Origin: JAIXWP01 sp044371755
Lineage (GTDB): Bacteria; Bacteroidota; Bacteroidia; Flavobacteriales_D; Sanyastnellaceae
Length of the DNA stretch: 25,224 nucleotides
Direction: 5' to 3'
Assembly (NCBI GenBank): GCA_044371755.1
Contig: JBILSZ010000035.1
Location: 1 to 25,224 of the forward strand
Numbering within the stretch: the stretch's first letter is position 1; each line of letters starts with the position of its first letter. This document shows positions 1 through 6,346 of this stretch, in pieces. Both the position numbers and the translations under genes were made by a program. The notes beneath the pieces are model-generated. The model saw only the letters and a program-made list of their open reading frames with translations, ran no database searches and was not told the origin of the DNA.

Positions 1-327
1 TTTGGACCGGAAAATAGGGGCCTCTATTACTGGATTTTCCACTGTTAATCCAATAATGTGTATTGGAGGATTTAATCTGTCATTACTATTAATATCATTT
101 AAAAATCTAACTCCTTTCTCGGGTGTTGCATCATCGCCTTTTTCCAAAGGCAGAACTAGGTCAAGAATTAGTAAATCGTAAAAGTTTGACATTAATAATC
201 TTTTTGCTGATTTTATATCATAAGCAGAATCAATAAACTCATTGTTTATTAATAAATCATCTTTTAATAATTTTTTAACTGTCTCTAATTTGTGTGGATT
301 ATCTTCCACGATTAAAATATTTATCAT
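1..327 (-). CDS. Response-regulator receiver protein, partial; candidate DtcC effector of a Detocs system
   Basis: The reading frame starts at ATG 327-325 and stays open for 109 codons to the window edge, so only the N-terminal receiver domain is visible. It shows the acidic pair E8-D9 (start MINILIVEDNP), the phospho-acceptor D56 in LILDLVLP, and T95 in IIGLT. An insertion follows the acceptor strand (LEKGDDATPEKG), as in the neighbouring receiver. The start overlaps the stop of the upstream receiver gene by 4 bp (ATGA), so it is the third gene of a translationally coupled operon. In Detocs defence, DtcC is a receiver fused to a toxic effector, most often a nucleosidase-like domain that depletes ATP. 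That role is inferred from operon order; the effector itself lies beyond the left edge and cannot be seen. It could instead be another receiver-output protein. Confidence 0.8.
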   Translation of the reverse strand, partial: MINILIVEDNPHKLETVKKLLKDDLLINNEFIDSAYDIKSAKRLLMSNFYDLLILDLVLPLEKGDDATPEKGVRFLNDINSNDRLNPPIHIIGLTVENPVIEAPIFRSK

Positions 328-773
328 ATTATAGAATCGATTTTAAGTTTTAAATTTTCTTTCCATCCGACAGTATCATCTGGAGAAAAATATACAAAGC
401 CAATATAATTTGCTCTAAATTCATTAGTAAACTGTTTGTCCAATTCAATTAGTTTTGTACCATCCACATAGTTTTCATACATAGTTACTACAACTACTTT
501 AGTTTCAATGTCACGTAAATTCATTTCGTTAAGAATCAACTTACCTGCTAAAGAGAGAGGTGTTCCGCCTTGTTCACCAGCTTTAATATCATAAGTTGGC
601 ATACTAATATCCAAAAGTATCAAGTTGTATTCTTTGCTATGTTGCTTAATTTCTTTTAAGCCACTATGATAGGAATTGCGAATAGTCAGTTCAATTAATG
701 GAAATTCAGAAGCAAGAAATTCTTGCAACTGAGTTATTTTGTATTGGTTATCTTCAACTAAAAGTATTTTCAT
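324..773 (-). CDS. Stand-alone receiver domain protein; candidate DtcB of a Detocs system
   Basis: A 149-aa single receiver domain with no output domain. Visible features are E7-D8 (KILLVEDN), phospho-acceptor D55 (LILLDISMP) and T97 (VVVVTMYEN). At the position that normally holds the conserved Lys before Pro, the sequence reads FVYFSPDD, so Lys appears replaced by Ser130. A Gly-rich insertion (about residues 60-76) follows the acceptor strand. Both ends overlap neighbours by 4 bp (ATGA): its start lies in the stop of the 1149-aa kinase-like gene, and its stop overlaps the start of the next receiver gene. In Detocs, DtcB is a lone receiver that takes phosphate from DtcA and acts as a buffer against accidental firing. 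That function is inferred from order and architecture. The receiver assignment is firm. Confidence 0.85.
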   Translation of the reverse strand: MKILLVEDNQYKITQLQEFLASEFPLIELTIRNSYHSGLKEIKQHSKEYNLILLDISMPTYDIKAGEQGGTPLSLAGKLILNEMNLRDIETKVVVVTMYENYVDGTKLIELDKQFTNEFRANYIGFVYFSPDDTVGWKENLKLKIDSII

Positions 774-3700
774 AAAACTAAATTTTCAATATTAATTTTC
801 AAATCAACGCAATATCTTCCTTTTTCATCAATAGAACGATAACACTCATTACCCTCGAATTTTAAATCAGACTTAATAATCTTTGATGCTTTGTGAAGAC
901 CTGATTTATCTTCACTAGAAATCTTTTTAATATTTATTTTTTGTTCATTTTGTTTACCAAGGTCTCCTATTTTTTCGGGATCTGGATTCTCGTTAATTAT
1001 TTTTATTTCAGCCCAATTATCTTTAATATCTATAGTTATTTCACAACCTATAATATTGATTGATTGAACGGAATGCGTTAAAGCATTATCTAAGAATATT
1101 CTAAATAAGTCAGCTATGTGAGAATAGAATTCCCCCTTCAATGTTATATCGTTTTCAACATTTAGAGTCAAATTAAGATGACGGCTACTTTGCTTTACTT
1201 TTTCAAATACGATATTGATTACCTTAATGAAATTAAAATCTGATGTTTGACTTCCTGTACGATTAAACCAACTTGCTATTCTGTCAATTGTATTTTGCAC
1301 TTCAGTTGAGCAGGTTGTTATATTAGTATACACGTCTGGAATTGATGTATATGGTAGTTTTTGTCGTAATTCCGATGAACAGCTACTCAAAGCTTCATTA
1401 AATGAATTTTTAACATCCTTTTGTATCTTCTCTCTTATATTTTCTAAATTCTCATCTGTTCTATGCCATAAAATCTCAATAACTTTTCTTATAAATTCTT
1501 GATAATCTTTAGTCTCACTGAGGTTTATAGAATGAAGAGTTAAAGTTATATCATCGAAATGGTAATCAAACCAACCATCTTTGTTTTCATCGTCTAGTTG
1601 TATTTGTAGATTCTTTTTTAATAAATCATAAATTAAACTATCAACTTTAGTTGAAAGGAGAATTAATTCGTCTTGTAGTATTTTTATTTGTGGTTGATGA
1701 ATATTTGTATACCTTTTGTTCCAAAAGTTAATTTCTCGATATACCTTTTCTATTTTATCATATTGAGCGATAAGATTCAGTTTTTCAAAAATCGGTCTTA
1801 CTTCACCCAATAAAACACCGTGTCTAATTCGTGTACTTAAATATGCTGAAATTCCAAACTTACTATTTAAAAATTTATCTTTAATGACATCAAATATTTC
1901 TTTGAATGTATCTTTTAATGGATGCTTTGAAAATTTACTTTTAGACTCACTATTTTCGCCTGAATTATCTTTATCCAAACTTGCTATTACTCCAGATTCA
2001 GGGAAATAAATCAGTAAATTAGAATCCTTTTTAAAAATGTTCGAAATTGTTTTATATCTCCCAAATAACCCTTCATAATCTTTAAGTTCATTATTAATTA
2101 AACCCTGCTCATTAACATATATTTTACTTTCATCAAGTTGCTGAATACCTTCTTGAATGATTAATATGTTAGTTAATTGATTTAGTTCAAATTTATATGC
2201 TTCCGCATTTTCCTTATCTATTATTTGGAGTTTCCGGCAAATTGAAATTCTTTCAGTTAAACCTTCCTTTGTGCCATTAATATAATCTGAATGTTTAAAA
2301 ATTTCGGTATTACAAGTTAAGTTGAAAAAAATAATTAATTTGTTTATATCTATGCTTAATTTAGTTTCATCAATTTGAGAAGATTTCTCAATACCTAATG
2401 AATCATTGAATAATTCATAGGTCCTATGTATTTCGTTTTCATCAGCATTACTAATGGAATAGAAAATTGGTAAGTCTATAGTAGGATTTACATTTCTAAA
2501 TTTATTTTTACGTATCTCAAGATGAATTTCACTACAATCTATTTTCTGAATAATGAATTGATTGACTAAATAATTATCAACAAAAAGTGAAATTGCTTTG
2601 TCTAATTTGTTCAACTTTAAATAGCATAAAAATAAATTCCTTATTGAAGTTTCTAAAACAGGAACTATTTCATACTTAGTTTTAATTAAATCTTCCCAAA
2701 TCAGAGAGGCTTTTTCATAAAGCTCTTTCGATTGATGAAATTTTGCTAACTCTACTTTTTTTGTATGTTCTGGTATTTCTAATGAGTCAAATGTTTTGTT
2801 TAAATCCTCATTGTTTTTTTGCAGAAAATATTCGATGGTTATCGATTTTGGGCTTTTTAATGCTAGCTTACTTATGAATTCCTTACTATGTTCGGCATCT
2901 TGATAGATTAAAGATAATAGTGGGTTTTCAAACGAAAGCGATAATAAATTGTACTTTGTCCAAAAATCACTATGATTAAATTCTGAATCATAAAATGAAT
3001 GCAAACCATCTGCAATTTCAAACGATACTAGGTTCTTTGTAATTCTGGATATATTTGTTGCTGAGTTTTGTGGATTAGACTTTTTACTTACCTGATTGTA
3101 TAATTCAATAATAATAGAATTCTGAAAACATTTATTGCTGTTGGGTAATACTAGTTCACTTTTAGAATATACAAATGATTTTACATATAAAAGATAATAT
3201 TCAAACCTACTTGGATAAGTTTTAAGTTTTTTCTTTAACTCCTCAATAGCTTCTTTATATAATCCAGATGTATAATAGTCAATTGTTTTTAGGTCAAAAG
3301 TCAAATCCTTGTAATTATCTAACTGTGAAGGATTCGAGGCTATAAAGACCGGTTTAAGGAAGTTGTCGTCAAATTTTTTAATAAGATAGTTTATCCGCGA
3401 AACGATAAAAGGAAGATATTCTGGTTTCGTATCTGGGTCTGTAGAAATTAGTTTTAATAATTTGTTTAATGTAATGTATCTGTCAATAACAGAATGATAT
3501 GAATCAAAGGATAGAATTTCTTTATATTGGGAATAGTTAAGATTTTCAAAATAATTTAATCTTAAATAATAGAATTGTTTGTTTGCTTCTCCTTGTTTTC
3601 CTCTTAACCTTGAAAGTACATTGTTAATATCACTATTATATTTTAACACTGAAAAATTTTTTTCACTTCTTTGGCTTAAATAATATGCTAAATCTGGAGT

Positions 3701-4219
3701 AAAAAATCCTCTATTTTTAGAGTTAAAATCACTTAAAAATGCTTTATGAGATTCAGGAGATTTTGAAAATTCATTTAGCAGAAATCTATTTTCCAAACTC
3801 CATAAAGAAAAACAAATATCATTTTCAATCTTGGTTAAATATTCTTCCGCCTTTTCATAGTTACCTAAAAGAAAAGCATCTTCGTAAATCTGTTTATATT
3901 CAATAAATAGCAAGATTTCTTTCTTGTATTTTCGTATAGTAATTAAAGTCCAATTAATTTCAGTTGAAATGTCATCTGCACTATTCACATAACCATTTTT
4001 TTCAAGCTCACCTAGCGTTTCATATGAACTAGGCAAAGGGTTGCCAAATATGTAGCCATAAATGTTTTTAGAACTGGGATTTATTTCATCAGTGATTTTG
4101 CATAAGTCGGGGAATGGCGAATTGCTTTTAAGGTCAAAAACGGTATCTCTTTTTTTAAACTTAGAATTTAAAATAGGAGAGAAATATTTTCTTTTAATAT
4201 ATAAATGGTCTTCAAACAT
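770..4219 (-). CDS. Large TPR-like sensor with degenerate histidine-kinase C-terminus; candidate DtcA of a Detocs system
   Basis: 1149 aa, cytoplasmic by appearance (no signal peptide or membrane segment). The first ~700 residues are helical with TPR-like stretches, for example near residues 110-130 (GNYEKAEEYL), 330-350 (GLYKEAIEELKKKL) and 540-570 (LNKLDKAISLF). A conserved-looking STRIRHG segment places a candidate phospho-acceptor at H800, followed by long helices. The last ~165 residues resemble a GHKL ATPase: an N-box FLDNALTHS (N1045), then a degenerate G1 region (IINENPDPEKIG, lacking DxGxG) and a G2-like SGLHKASKII. The start is ATG 4219-4217 and the stop overlaps the next receiver gene by 4 bp. 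The gene is strikingly AT-rich compared with rsgA and its neighbours, which suggests acquisition. Kinase-like head plus two receiver genes matches the Detocs order dtcA-dtcB-dtcC. An alternative is an unclassified signalling kinase. Confidence 0.75.
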   Translation of the reverse strand: MFEDHLYIKRKYFSPILNSKFKKRDTVFDLKSNSPFPDLCKITDEINPSSKNIYGYIFGNPLPSSYETLGELEKNGYVNSADDISTEINWTLITIRKYKKEILLFIEYKQIYEDAFLLGNYEKAEEYLTKIENDICFSLWSLENRFLLNEFSKSPESHKAFLSDFNSKNRGFFTPDLAYYLSQRSEKNFSVLKYNSDINNVLSRLRGKQGEANKQFYYLRLNYFENLNYSQYKEILSFDSYHSVIDRYITLNKLLKLISTDPDTKPEYLPFIVSRINYLIKKFDDNFLKPVFIASNPSQLDNYKDLTFDLKTIDYYTSGLYKEAIEELKKKLKTYPSRFEYYLLYVKSFVYSKSELVLPNSNKCFQNSIIIELYNQVSKKSNPQNSATNISRITKNLVSFEIADGLHSFYDSEFNHSDFWTKYNLLSLSFENPLLSLIYQDAEHSKEFISKLALKSPKSITIEYFLQKNNEDLNKTFDSLEIPEHTKKVELAKFHQSKELYEKASLIWEDLIKTKYEIVPVLETSIRNLFLCYLKLNKLDKAISLFVDNYLVNQFIIQKIDCSEIHLEIRKNKFRNVNPTIDLPIFYSISNADENEIHRTYELFNDSLGIEKSSQIDETKLSIDINKLIIFFNLTCNTEIFKHSDYINGTKEGLTERISICRKLQIIDKENAEAYKFELNQLTNILIIQEGIQQLDESKIYVNEQGLINNELKDYEGLFGRYKTISNIFKKDSNLLIYFPESGVIASLDKDNSGENSESKSKFSKHPLKDTFKEIFDVIKDKFLNSKFGISAYLSTRIRHGVLLGEVRPIFEKLNLIAQYDKIEKVYREINFWNKRYTNIHQPQIKILQDELILLSTKVDSLIYDLLKKNLQIQLDDENKDGWFDYHFDDITLTLHSINLSETKDYQEFIRKVIEILWHRTDENLENIREKIQKDVKNSFNEALSSCSSELRQKLPYTSIPDVYTNITTCSTEVQNTIDRIASWFNRTGSQTSDFNFIKVINIVFEKVKQSSRHLNLTLNVENDITLKGEFYSHIADLFRIFLDNALTHSVQSINIIGCEITIDIKDNWAEIKIINENPDPEKIGDLGKQNEQKINIKKISSEDKSGLHKASKIIKSDLKFEGNECYRSIDEKGRYCVDLKINIENLVL

Positions 4220-4274
4220 TTTTCAAAGCAATTAGTTCGTTAAAGTAAGAAATAAATATCGGGCGGTGGCTAAA

Positions 4275-4341
4275 AAGTGGCTCTTTTGGTTTTGCCGAAG
4301 GGTCGGCTTTGTGTGTCGGGGCAAAACCAAATGTGCCACTT
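4275..4341. repeat. Long imperfect inverted repeat (hairpin)
   Basis: The outer arms AAGTGGC (4275-4281) and GCCACTT (4335-4341) pair. After 3-nt internal bulges, the inner arms TTTGGTTTTGCC (4285-4296) and GGCAAAACCAAA (4320-4331) pair over 12 bp. The loop is 23 nt. Nineteen complementary base pairs within 67 bp is far beyond chance. It sits 55-120 bp upstream of the kinase start. There is no run of T after either arm, so a Rho-independent terminator is unlikely. Confidence 0.8.
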
Positions 4342-4563
4342 GTGCGGCTGGCTAAAATTGTTTTTAAAAAAGTGCGGTGGGAAAAAAAATAAAAAACATC
4401 GGGTCGGCTTAAGTGTCGGATTACTCGCTGTCCATTTGCAATTTGGTCTGTATGTTTTTGGTCACCTGTCAAAATGGTTTGTCTTTGTTTTAATGTTTAA
4501 ATTTTGGTCGGTCTGTCGTCTTGTGAACGGTCGTCCTACCATTGGCTATAACTACTTGCTAAC

Positions 4564-4579
4564 CGCACCTCGTGGTGCG
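4564..4579. repeat. Short perfect hairpin CGCACC-TCGT-GGTGCG
   Basis: A 6-bp perfect stem with a 4-nt loop, preceded by GGCTATAAC (about 4544-4552) and GCTAAC (4558-4563). The combination of a GTTATAGCC-like word and a GTTAG-type word on the opposite strand beside a hairpin recalls integron attC-like recombination sites. No integrase or full R/L box set is visible, so this is only a resemblance. Confidence 0.45.
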
Positions 4580-4833
4580 CTTATCTACCATAAAAGTACG
4601 CCTTTTAATTAAATCTCCAATTAATTTATTTCGGGCTTAGTTATTCGAGTTCAGTGTTCTTTAGCCTTGAACAGTTTATGTGGGGGAGTGTTGTGCTTAA
4701 GGTCAATAGGCCAAAGGTATTTCGCTTTTTGCCAACCCTTATGCGTATTTCTACGTGTTTAAGATCCTTTTTTGAAATAAATAATTAAAATAAATTCCCT
4801 CCCCCAGACCGTGGCGGCTGCGCAAGGGAACTT

Positions 4834-4889
4834 TGGAGGCTGGAAGTTGGAGTCTGGAAGTTGGAAGCTGGAGTTTGGAATTTGGAGGG
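4834..4889. repeat. Eight in-phase heptamers (TGGARNY-like)
   Basis: Eight consecutive 7-bp units without a frame slip: TGGAGGC, TGGAAGT, TGGAGTC, TGGAAGT, TGGAAGC, TGGAGTT, TGGAATT, TGGAGGG. All share TGGA at the same phase. It lies in a gene-free stretch next to a bulged hairpin (4897-4913), and the unit length is not helical. Function unknown. Confidence 0.75.
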
Positions 4890-4896
4890 ATTGGAG

Positions 4897-4913
4897 CCCT
4901 GATAGCGATCGGG
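4897..4913. repeat. Small bulged hairpin CCC(T)GAT-AGCG-ATCGGG
   Basis: A six-base-pair stem with one bulged T (4900) and an AGCG loop. It directly follows the heptamer tract and precedes the first copy of the 85-bp repeat. It is probably an intergenic repeat; no function can be assigned. Confidence 0.4.
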
Positions 4914-4955
4914 AGGAGTTTGGAGATTAGAATTCAATACTCTTTCCTCACCAAT

Positions 4956-5040
4956 CTATTCATTTTCATTCTCATTCCGCTTCTCCTTTCAGAATGAGAA
5001 TGGGAAGCAGAATGGGAATGAATTGAGAAACGAGGGGCGA
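4956..5040. repeat. 85-bp pyrimidine/purine inverted repeat, copy 1
   Basis: The first half is almost pure pyrimidine (CTATTCATTTTCATTCTCATTC), the second almost pure purine, ending GAGGGGCGA. The core arms CATTCTCATTC and GAATGAGAATG pair over 11 bp around a ~14-nt loop, with further imperfect outer pairing (ATTCATT/AATGAAT). It ends 14 bp from the stop codon of the leftward antitoxin gene. Three further near-identical copies follow in this window. Confidence 0.9.
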
Positions 5041-5054
5041 ACGGGCGCGCTGAA

Positions 5055-5339
5055 TTAAACAGACTTAGCGCTAATTTGTATTTGTCCGCCTACTGCCCGC
5101 AAAACTTTCATAATGGTTTCAAATTGGGGTTTGGCTCCTTCGGATAGTGCTTTATACAAACTTGGTCTGCTCATCCCTGTTTCTTGTGCAATTTTTGTCA
5201 TGCCAATTGCCTTCGCAACATAACCAATCGCCGCAATAATATCTGATTCGTCTCCCTCCGCTAATACGGTATTGAGATACTCAGCAATCATTTCTTTATT
5301 ATCTAAATAATCAGCTATGTCAAATTTAGAAGTTTTCAT
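5055..5339 (-). CDS. HigA-like addiction-module antidote protein (orphan antitoxin)
   Basis: A 94-aa protein of the HI1420-type antidote family. It begins with the typical FDIADYLDNKEMIAEYLN and then has a helix-turn-helix at about residues 46-66 (GMTKIAQETGMSRPSLYKAL). The family tail FETIMKVLRAVGGQIQI follows. Family members bind DNA, repress their own operon and neutralise a RelE/ParE-fold toxin normally encoded just upstream. Here the upstream position (5344-5436) holds only a short open tail, not a complete toxin, so the antitoxin looks orphaned. The gene lies between copies 1 and 2 of the 85-bp repeat. The start is ATG 5339-5337. The family call is confident; a live partner elsewhere cannot be excluded. 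Confidence 0.85.
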   Translation of the reverse strand: MKTSKFDIADYLDNKEMIAEYLNTVLAEGDESDIIAAIGYVAKAIGMTKIAQETGMSRPSLYKALSEGAKPQFETIMKVLRAVGGQIQISAKSV

Positions 5340-5343
5340 TTTC

Positions 5344-5436
5344 TTACTTTGTTATACGTTTCAAAATCTCTTTGGCTTCATTCAGCCACACCTCCAAAAT
5401 CACTGTATCCAAATGGATACAAATAAAGACATTTTT
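5344..5436 (-). pseudogene. Possible C-terminal remnant of a partner (toxin) gene
   Basis: A short open frame without a start codon, bounded upstream by an in-frame TAA, ends 4 bp before the antitoxin ATG. It translates to about 31 residues ending VWLNEAKEILKRITK. Position and spacing are those of a toxin C-terminus in a toxin-antitoxin operon, and a basic KE-rich helix is a plausible tail. It is too short to assign to a family, so this may be chance. The missing 5' part would have been replaced by repeat copy 2. Confidence 0.3.
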
Positions 5437-5472
5437 TTAATAATGAGAAAAGAAGTTTGCTATCAAGCCGAT

Positions 5473-5558
5473 TTATTCATTTTCATTTTCATTCCGCTTC
5501 TCCTATTTAGAATGAGAATGGGAAGCAGAATGGGAACGAATTGAGAAAAGAAGAGCGA
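5473..5558. repeat. 85-bp pyrimidine/purine inverted repeat, copy 2
   Basis: Same layout as copy 1, with one extra base near the loop (CTATTTA instead of CTTTCA) and several substitutions (GGGAACGAATTGAG; tail AAGAGCGA). It is the most diverged copy. It lies 133 bp beyond the antitoxin start codon, so copies 1 and 2 bracket that gene. Confidence 0.9.
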
Positions 5559-5596
5559 GAGAAGAGGAAATAGAAATCATCTCTCTTTTCACCAAT

Positions 5597-5681
5597 CTAT
5601 TCATTTTCATTCTCATTCCGCTTCTCTTTCTAGAATGAGAATGGGAAGCAGAATGAGAATGAATTGAGAAAAGAGGGGCGA
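5597..5681. repeat. 85-bp pyrimidine/purine inverted repeat, copy 3
   Basis: Begins CTATTCATTTTCATTCTCATTC, has the loop CTCTTTCTA, and ends GAGGGGCGA. Its centre is nearly identical to copy 4, including the TCTAGA-like loop, more so than to copies 1 and 2. It lies 127 bp upstream of the four-helix-bundle gene. Purine-rich decay (GGAAGAGGAAAAAGAAAT) follows it. Confidence 0.9.
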
Positions 5682-5710
5682 AGGAAGAGGAAAAAGAAAT
5701 AGAAACAGAA

Positions 5711-5750
5711 ATCGCATAAAATCGAATAAAATCCGATAAACTCGCATAAA
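5711..5750. repeat. Four tandem 10-bp units (consensus ATCGNATAAA)
   Basis: Units ATCGCATAAA, ATCGAATAAA, ATCCGATAAA and CTCGCATAAA are contiguous and in phase. They end 58 bp upstream of the four-helix-bundle start codon. A 10-bp period puts each unit on the same DNA face, which would suit a bent region or cooperative protein binding. It could equally be a decayed microsatellite. Confidence 0.75.
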
Positions 5751-5808
5751 TTATACAGCCCTAATTTACCTGCCAGTCGGTACTTTTGATCATAAATCTA
5801 AAAAATCT

Positions 5809-6180
5809 ATGGATACAGAAGTTTCACCAGTTTTATTTGACTTTCAGAAGTTGGAGGTATATCGAAAATCTCGGGACTTTCATTTGAAGTGTAAATCAAT
5901 TATGAAATCCATCTCTACAGAAAGGTATGTCAATGACCAATTAGGGCGCGCATCTTATAGCGTGGTCCTCAATATTGCCGAGGGATCTGCAAAACTGACC
6001 AAACCCGATAGACGAAATTTTTTCACAATATCTAGAGCTTCCGTGTTTGAGTGCGTAGCTATTCTAGATATTCTTCGTACAGAAGAGAAATTGAACGAAC
6101 GTGAATATTCAATTAGCCTAAAAATGGCAGATGAAATATCTCGGATTCTCTTTGCGATGATTAAAAACTTAAGTGCTTGA
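5809..6180 (+). CDS. Four-helix-bundle protein (S23/IVP family)
   Basis: A 123-aa protein of the family named for proteins encoded in 23S rRNA intervening sequences. Family landmarks are FDFQKLEVYRKSRDF (residues 10-24), LGRASYSVVLNIAEGSAK (46-62, with the NIAEG signature at 55-59), then FFTISRASVFECVAILD (71-87). These form helices of a small bundle that is known to oligomerise and to bind nucleic acid. A distant relative, Avd, serves diversity-generating retroelements. No reverse transcriptase, template repeat or 23S sequence is present here, so this is a free-standing member. It lies between copies 3 and 4 of the 85-bp repeat and behind a phased decamer tract. The start ATG 5809 precedes the conserved core by about 10 residues. 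Cellular role unknown. Confidence 0.9.
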   Translation: MDTEVSPVLFDFQKLEVYRKSRDFHLKCKSIMKSISTERYVNDQLGRASYSVVLNIAEGSAKLTKPDRRNFFTISRASVFECVAILDILRTEEKLNEREYSISLKMADEISRILFAMIKNLSA

Positions 6181-6229
6181 GTTAGGGAGAAAGAAGGGGA
6201 AGAAAAAATCATTCTCTCCATTCTCCTCT

Positions 6230-6314
6230 CTATTCATTTTCATTCTCATTCCGCTTCTCTTTCTAGAATGAGAATGTGAAGCAGAATGGGAATGAATTGA
6301 GAAAAGAGGGGCGA
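6230..6314. repeat. 85-bp pyrimidine/purine inverted repeat, copy 4
   Basis: Almost the same sequence as copy 3 (same TCTTTCTAG loop; one GAATGTGAAG change). It begins 49 bp after the stop codon of the four-helix-bundle gene. Its purine tail GAGGGGCGA is expanded into a 13-bp tandem repeat at 6306-6340, just before the convergent end of rsgA. Confidence 0.9.
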
Positions 6315-6340
6315 AACTGAGGGGCGAAACTGAGGGGCGA
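6306..6340. repeat. 13-bp tandem repeat (GAGGGGCGAAACT), 2.7 units
   Basis: Units at 6306-6318 and 6319-6331 are identical; a partial unit runs 6332-6340. It expands the terminal nonamer GAGGGGCGA of repeat copy 4, so it is probably a slippage or duplication product. Confidence 0.85.
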
Positions 6341-6346
6341 GGGCTG

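Larger units (their letters stand above)
4220..4833. other. Gene-free accessory spacer upstream of the kinase operon
   Basis: No credible gene was found here. Several open frames exist but have low-complexity translations that only read through repeats. The stretch holds the large hairpin at 4275-4341 and a direct repeat GGGTCGGCTT...GTGTCGG at 4300-4319 and 4401-4419, about 100 bp apart. It also holds repeated GGCTAAAA words (near 4268 and 4349) and a small hairpin at 4564-4579. From 4621 to 4833 I see no gene; there is only a short CGTA-TTTC-TACG inverted word near 4744. The promoter of the leftward kinase operon should lie just above 4219, but no confident Bacteroidota -33/-7 pair was found. 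Confidence 0.6.

Noticed and set aside
4275..4341. Large hairpin as a Rho-independent terminator
   Set aside because: No U-tract follows either arm, the 23-nt loop is long, and no gene ends next to it: the leftward operon starts downstream.
4544..4579. Full integron attC site
   Set aside because: Only partial core-like words and a short hairpin are visible; paired R and L boxes and an integrase are not seen.
4277..4612. Open frame of 111 codons on the plus strand (and an 86-codon frame opposite)
   Set aside because: The translation only reads through the hairpin and direct repeats, has low complexity and no recognisable domain, and both strands are open over the same repeat.
5809..6180. Four-helix-bundle gene as Avd of a diversity-generating retroelement
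   Set aside because: No reverse transcriptase, template/variable repeat pair or target gene is present in the window.
4956..6314. Repeats as a CRISPR array
   Set aside because: Copies are ~85 bp, irregularly spaced (432, 38 and 548 bp apart) and contain genes between them; no cas genes.
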